A stretch of DNA of 64,000 nt from Geosporobacter subterraneus DSM 17957 (lineage in GTDB: Bacteria > Bacillota > Clostridia > Peptostreptococcales > Thermotaleaceae): positions 1 to 64,000 of the forward strand of contig NZ_FQZV01000012.1 in NCBI RefSeq assembly GCF_900142145.1, in the 5' to 3' direction. Shown here piece after piece: positions 62,009 through 64,000 of the stretch. Numbering within the stretch: position 1 is the stretch's first letter; each line of letters starts with the position of its first letter. The notes beneath the pieces were generated by a model. It ran no database searches. It saw only the letters and a program-made list of their open reading frames with translations, and was not told where the DNA came from. The position numbers and the translations under genes are program-made.

Positions 62009-63621
62009 TGGCTCACCACTTTATATTTTTTTGGAATGCTCACAATCGCTTCTGTTCCTATATCTTTCTGGCTGTCCAGCAGGATGGTTCCTTCCAGGCT
62101 GTCTATGATCTGTTTTACTAAAGCCAGCCCAACCCCCTTATTCTCTCCAACCTTTGTTGTAAATCCAAAATCAAAAACCCTGCTCAGGTGTCTATCTTCA
62201 ATGCCTTCCCCGGTGTCGGTTACGATGATTTCCAATTCCTCATTTCCATCGTTTAATGTCAGACTTACCTTTCTCTTGTCCTTTTCCATGCCACTTACCG
62301 CATCCATAGCATTCTCCAGCAGGTTTCCTATGATGGTAACCAATATATTGGTATCTAATGTTTCTATGCGGCTCAACTTACTGCTGGGATCCATAGTAAA
62401 ATCAATTTTCAATTCCTGCATCTTATTGTATTTGGCCAGAAGCAGCCCTGAAATTGCATCATCCTTAATGTTTTTCGCCAGAAATCCCAGCATTTCCTCC
62501 TGAATTTCACTAATACTATCAATATATTTTATTGCTTCATCGTAAGACTTTAGTTGAAGTAATCCGTAAATAGTATGAAGCTTGTTTAAAAACTCATGAT
62601 TCTGGGCTCTTAGTGCATCAATAAACCGTTTAACACCCGTGAGTTGTTCCGCCAGATTGCGCAGGTCCGTCAAATCCCGAAAGCTGGATACGGCCCCTAC
62701 CACTTCCCCTTTTATATTGATTGGCAGTGTATTGGCCACGATGGCCCGGTTATTATCCAAAATATGCTCTCGATCATGCTCCGGAATACCGGATTCAATT
62801 ACTTCAGGCATATGGCTGTTTTGAACGATCTCCCGGATATCTCTGCCAATAACATCCTCATTTAATTTTAGTATTTTTTTGCCTTCGCCGTTGATCATCG
62901 TAATCCGATACTGGTGATCCACAGCAATGATGCCTTCTTTTACTGTTTGGAGAATAATATGCCTTTCCTTTAAAAGCTTTGCAATTTCTTCAGGCTCCAG
63001 TCCCATAATCTGGTTTTTGATATTCCGTGCCAGCAAGGCAGAGCCAAATATGGTTAAGAAGAAACCACCCAACAGAATATAGTAAAACCCACTTTCGATC
63101 TCTGTCAAAAACTTTGTAAAGTGAGGGTAAAGCATGCTTACTACAACGACACCTACTTGCTGTCCATCTCGGTAAATCGGCGCATAAGCCTTGATGGATG
63201 GTCCGGAAGAACCCTCGCCCTTGGAAATATAGGACTTGCCCAAAAAAGCCTGTTTTTCATCGCCGCCGAGATATATTTTGCCTACTTTGCTGAAGGTGGG
63301 ATGTGCATAGCGAATCCCCTGCATATCCATCACCACAATATATTCGGCACTGGTCGCTCTGCGTATGTCTTCAATAAGGGGCTGAATCACCCATTCCCCC
63401 CTAGCTTGACCTACATGGACCTGTATATCCCGAATCAAGGATACTGTTTTTCCAATATTCAACGCATTTTTTCCTAAAACATTGTGAATGCTGTTATCAA
63501 TATACCACAAGCTAAAGGTGCCCACCCCTGTTAATAGTACCATGACCATTAAAGTCGTAAAAATAATAATTTTAATCCGTAAGGTTGCCTTTCCATACAA
63601 TTTTATCGGGACCACCCCCAC
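62005..63621 (-). CDS. CitA/DcuS-type sensor histidine kinase
   Basis: 538 aa from GTG 63621 (a TTG at 63603, 18 bp downstream, is the alternative). Two membrane helices (about 14-35 and 180-200) flank a periplasmic Cache/PDC domain (about 40-175: TSAEYIVVMDMQGIRYAHPT). A PAS domain follows (about 222-320), then a SPOB-type dimerisation helix with RAQNHEFLNKLHTIYGLLQL (phospho-His) and HATPase NLLENAMDAV, DTGEGI, GVGLALVKQI. Senses di- or tricarboxylates in known members. Coupled to the regulator gene. Confidence 0.92.
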   Translation of the reverse strand: MGVVPIKLYGKATLRIKIIIFTTLMVMVLLTGVGTFSLWYIDNSIHNVLGKNALNIGKTVSLIRDIQVHVGQARGEWVIQPLIEDIRRATSAEYIVVMDMQGIRYAHPTFSKVGKIYLGGDEKQAFLGKSYISKGEGSSGPSIKAYAPIYRDGQQVGVVVVSMLYPHFTKFLTEIESGFYYILLGGFFLTIFGSALLARNIKNQIMGLEPEEIAKLLKERHIILQTVKEGIIAVDHQYRITMINGEGKKILKLNEDVIGRDIREIVQNSHMPEVIESGIPEHDREHILDNNRAIVANTLPINIKGEVVGAVSSFRDLTDLRNLAEQLTGVKRFIDALRAQNHEFLNKLHTIYGLLQLKSYDEAIKYIDSISEIQEEMLGFLAKNIKDDAISGLLLAKYNKMQELKIDFTMDPSSKLSRIETLDTNILVTIIGNLLENAMDAVSGMEKDKRKVSLTLNDGNEELEIIVTDTGEGIEDRHLSRVFDFGFTTKVGENKGVGLALVKQIIDSLEGTILLDSQKDIGTEAIVSIPKKYKVVSQ

Positions 63622-63754
63622 TTTAGTTATTTAATGCAATTATATAATAGATATCTTAGATAATACAAGAAGGGTTCCTTTCTTTTTATTTTTCATAAAA
63701 TCTGTTAATTTTTTCAAGAAAAGTGCTATAATAATAACTTAGGAGGTGAAGCGA

Positions 63755-64000
63755 ATGAATTTTTTATTCTTCACAGTATCTGCAGGTGAAGGACATAATC
63801 AAGTAGCAAAAACAGTCGCTGACCAGTTGAAAAAACGAGGCGCTGATCATAATGTGGAAATTATCGATACCTTTAACTATATGCATCCCCATCTTCATAA
63901 AATTGTTTTCGAAGCCTATATCAAGTCCATAAAGTATATTCCAGCACTATACGGTTTCATCTACAAACGCTCAGAGTATACTGACAGCTCTATTACCGAC
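63755..64000 (+). CDS. Glycolipid glycosyltransferase, MGDG-synthase/UgtP-like (partial, runs off the window)
   Basis: 82 codons up to the window end, ATG 63755 with AGGAGGTG at 63741-63748 and TATAAT at 63728-63733. It begins MNFLFFTVSAGEGHNQVAKT, the SaGEGH.qAA start of the MGDG synthase N-terminal domain (PF06925), shared by UgtP diglucosyl-diacylglycerol synthases. Probably makes membrane glycolipids or lipoteichoic acid anchors. Confidence 0.8.
   Translation, partial: MNFLFFTVSAGEGHNQVAKTVADQLKKRGADHNVEIIDTFNYMHPHLHKIVFEAYIKSIKYIPALYGFIYKRSEYTDSSITD

Overview
The window looks like a chromosomal segment of a low-GC, spore-forming Clostridia (Bacillota). Supporting genes are a GerA/GerC/GerB germinant-receptor operon, spore maturation genes spmA/spmB, a spore-coat transglutaminase (tgl), a DUF1657 spore protein, a Spo0E-like regulator, SLH-domain cell-wall proteins, a sigma-54 activator and an ilv operon under a T-box. 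The genus is not certain; an Alkaliphilus/Natronincola-like anaerobe would fit. Most genes lie on the minus strand.

Layout. 1-7.4 kb: interspersed palindromic repeats, the lipid II flippase Amj, several gene remnants, a Crp/Fnr regulator, a radical SAM protein and a DNA glycosylase. 7.4-13.3 kb: a CAP/SH3 lipoprotein, an unknown gene overlapping tgl, then a group II intron inserted at the terminator of a broken enolase gene. 13.3-21 kb: a dynamin-like GTPase with a coiled-coil partner, PepF, LD-carboxypeptidase, a deletion-fused spmA/spmB and a frameshifted lysA behind a strong sigma-54 promoter. 21-30.4 kb: the sigma-54 activator, a MATE remnant, a GH18-SLH protein, a hemolysin III protein and the ger operon. 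30.5-35 kb: a heterodimeric ABC exporter preceded by a leader region. 35-42.7 kb: carbonic anhydrase, a hybrid kinase with a PP2C response regulator, Nudix, a MotAB pair, remnants and a TSUP transporter. 42.7-48.8 kb: T-box-ilvN-C-D-B-E. 48.8-64 kb: amidase, small membrane proteins, tRNA-Ala, RluA, Nudix, NAD kinase, a GlnKL-like two-component system with an amino-acid/dicarboxylate symporter, GmhB, a CitA/CitB-type two-component system and the start of a glycolipid glycosyltransferase.

Two things stand out. First, the exporter operon (30.5-34.9 kb) has a leader that I read as a drug-responsive attenuator: a promoter, a 27-codon ORF with a perfect Shine-Dalgarno that can pair with the ORF's own codons, a candidate antiterminator, and two tandem intrinsic terminators before the first ABC gene. 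The transporter is asymmetric (one NBD has Asp for the catalytic Glu, the other has a degenerate signature), as in BmrCD/TM287-288 exporters. Second, the window is unusually rich in broken genes (GNAT, SASP-like, DUF2229, flavodiiron protein, enolase, spmA/spmB, lysA, MATE, PflX-like, OYE-like, possibly a zinc ribbon). Many are clean internal or 5' deletions rather than point mutations. This is either real decay or an assembly artefact, and should be tested.

Three palindromic repeat families are interspersed. One copy, between the two ABC genes, carries a nested element of about 193 bp with 16-bp inverted ends and an 11-bp flanking duplication.
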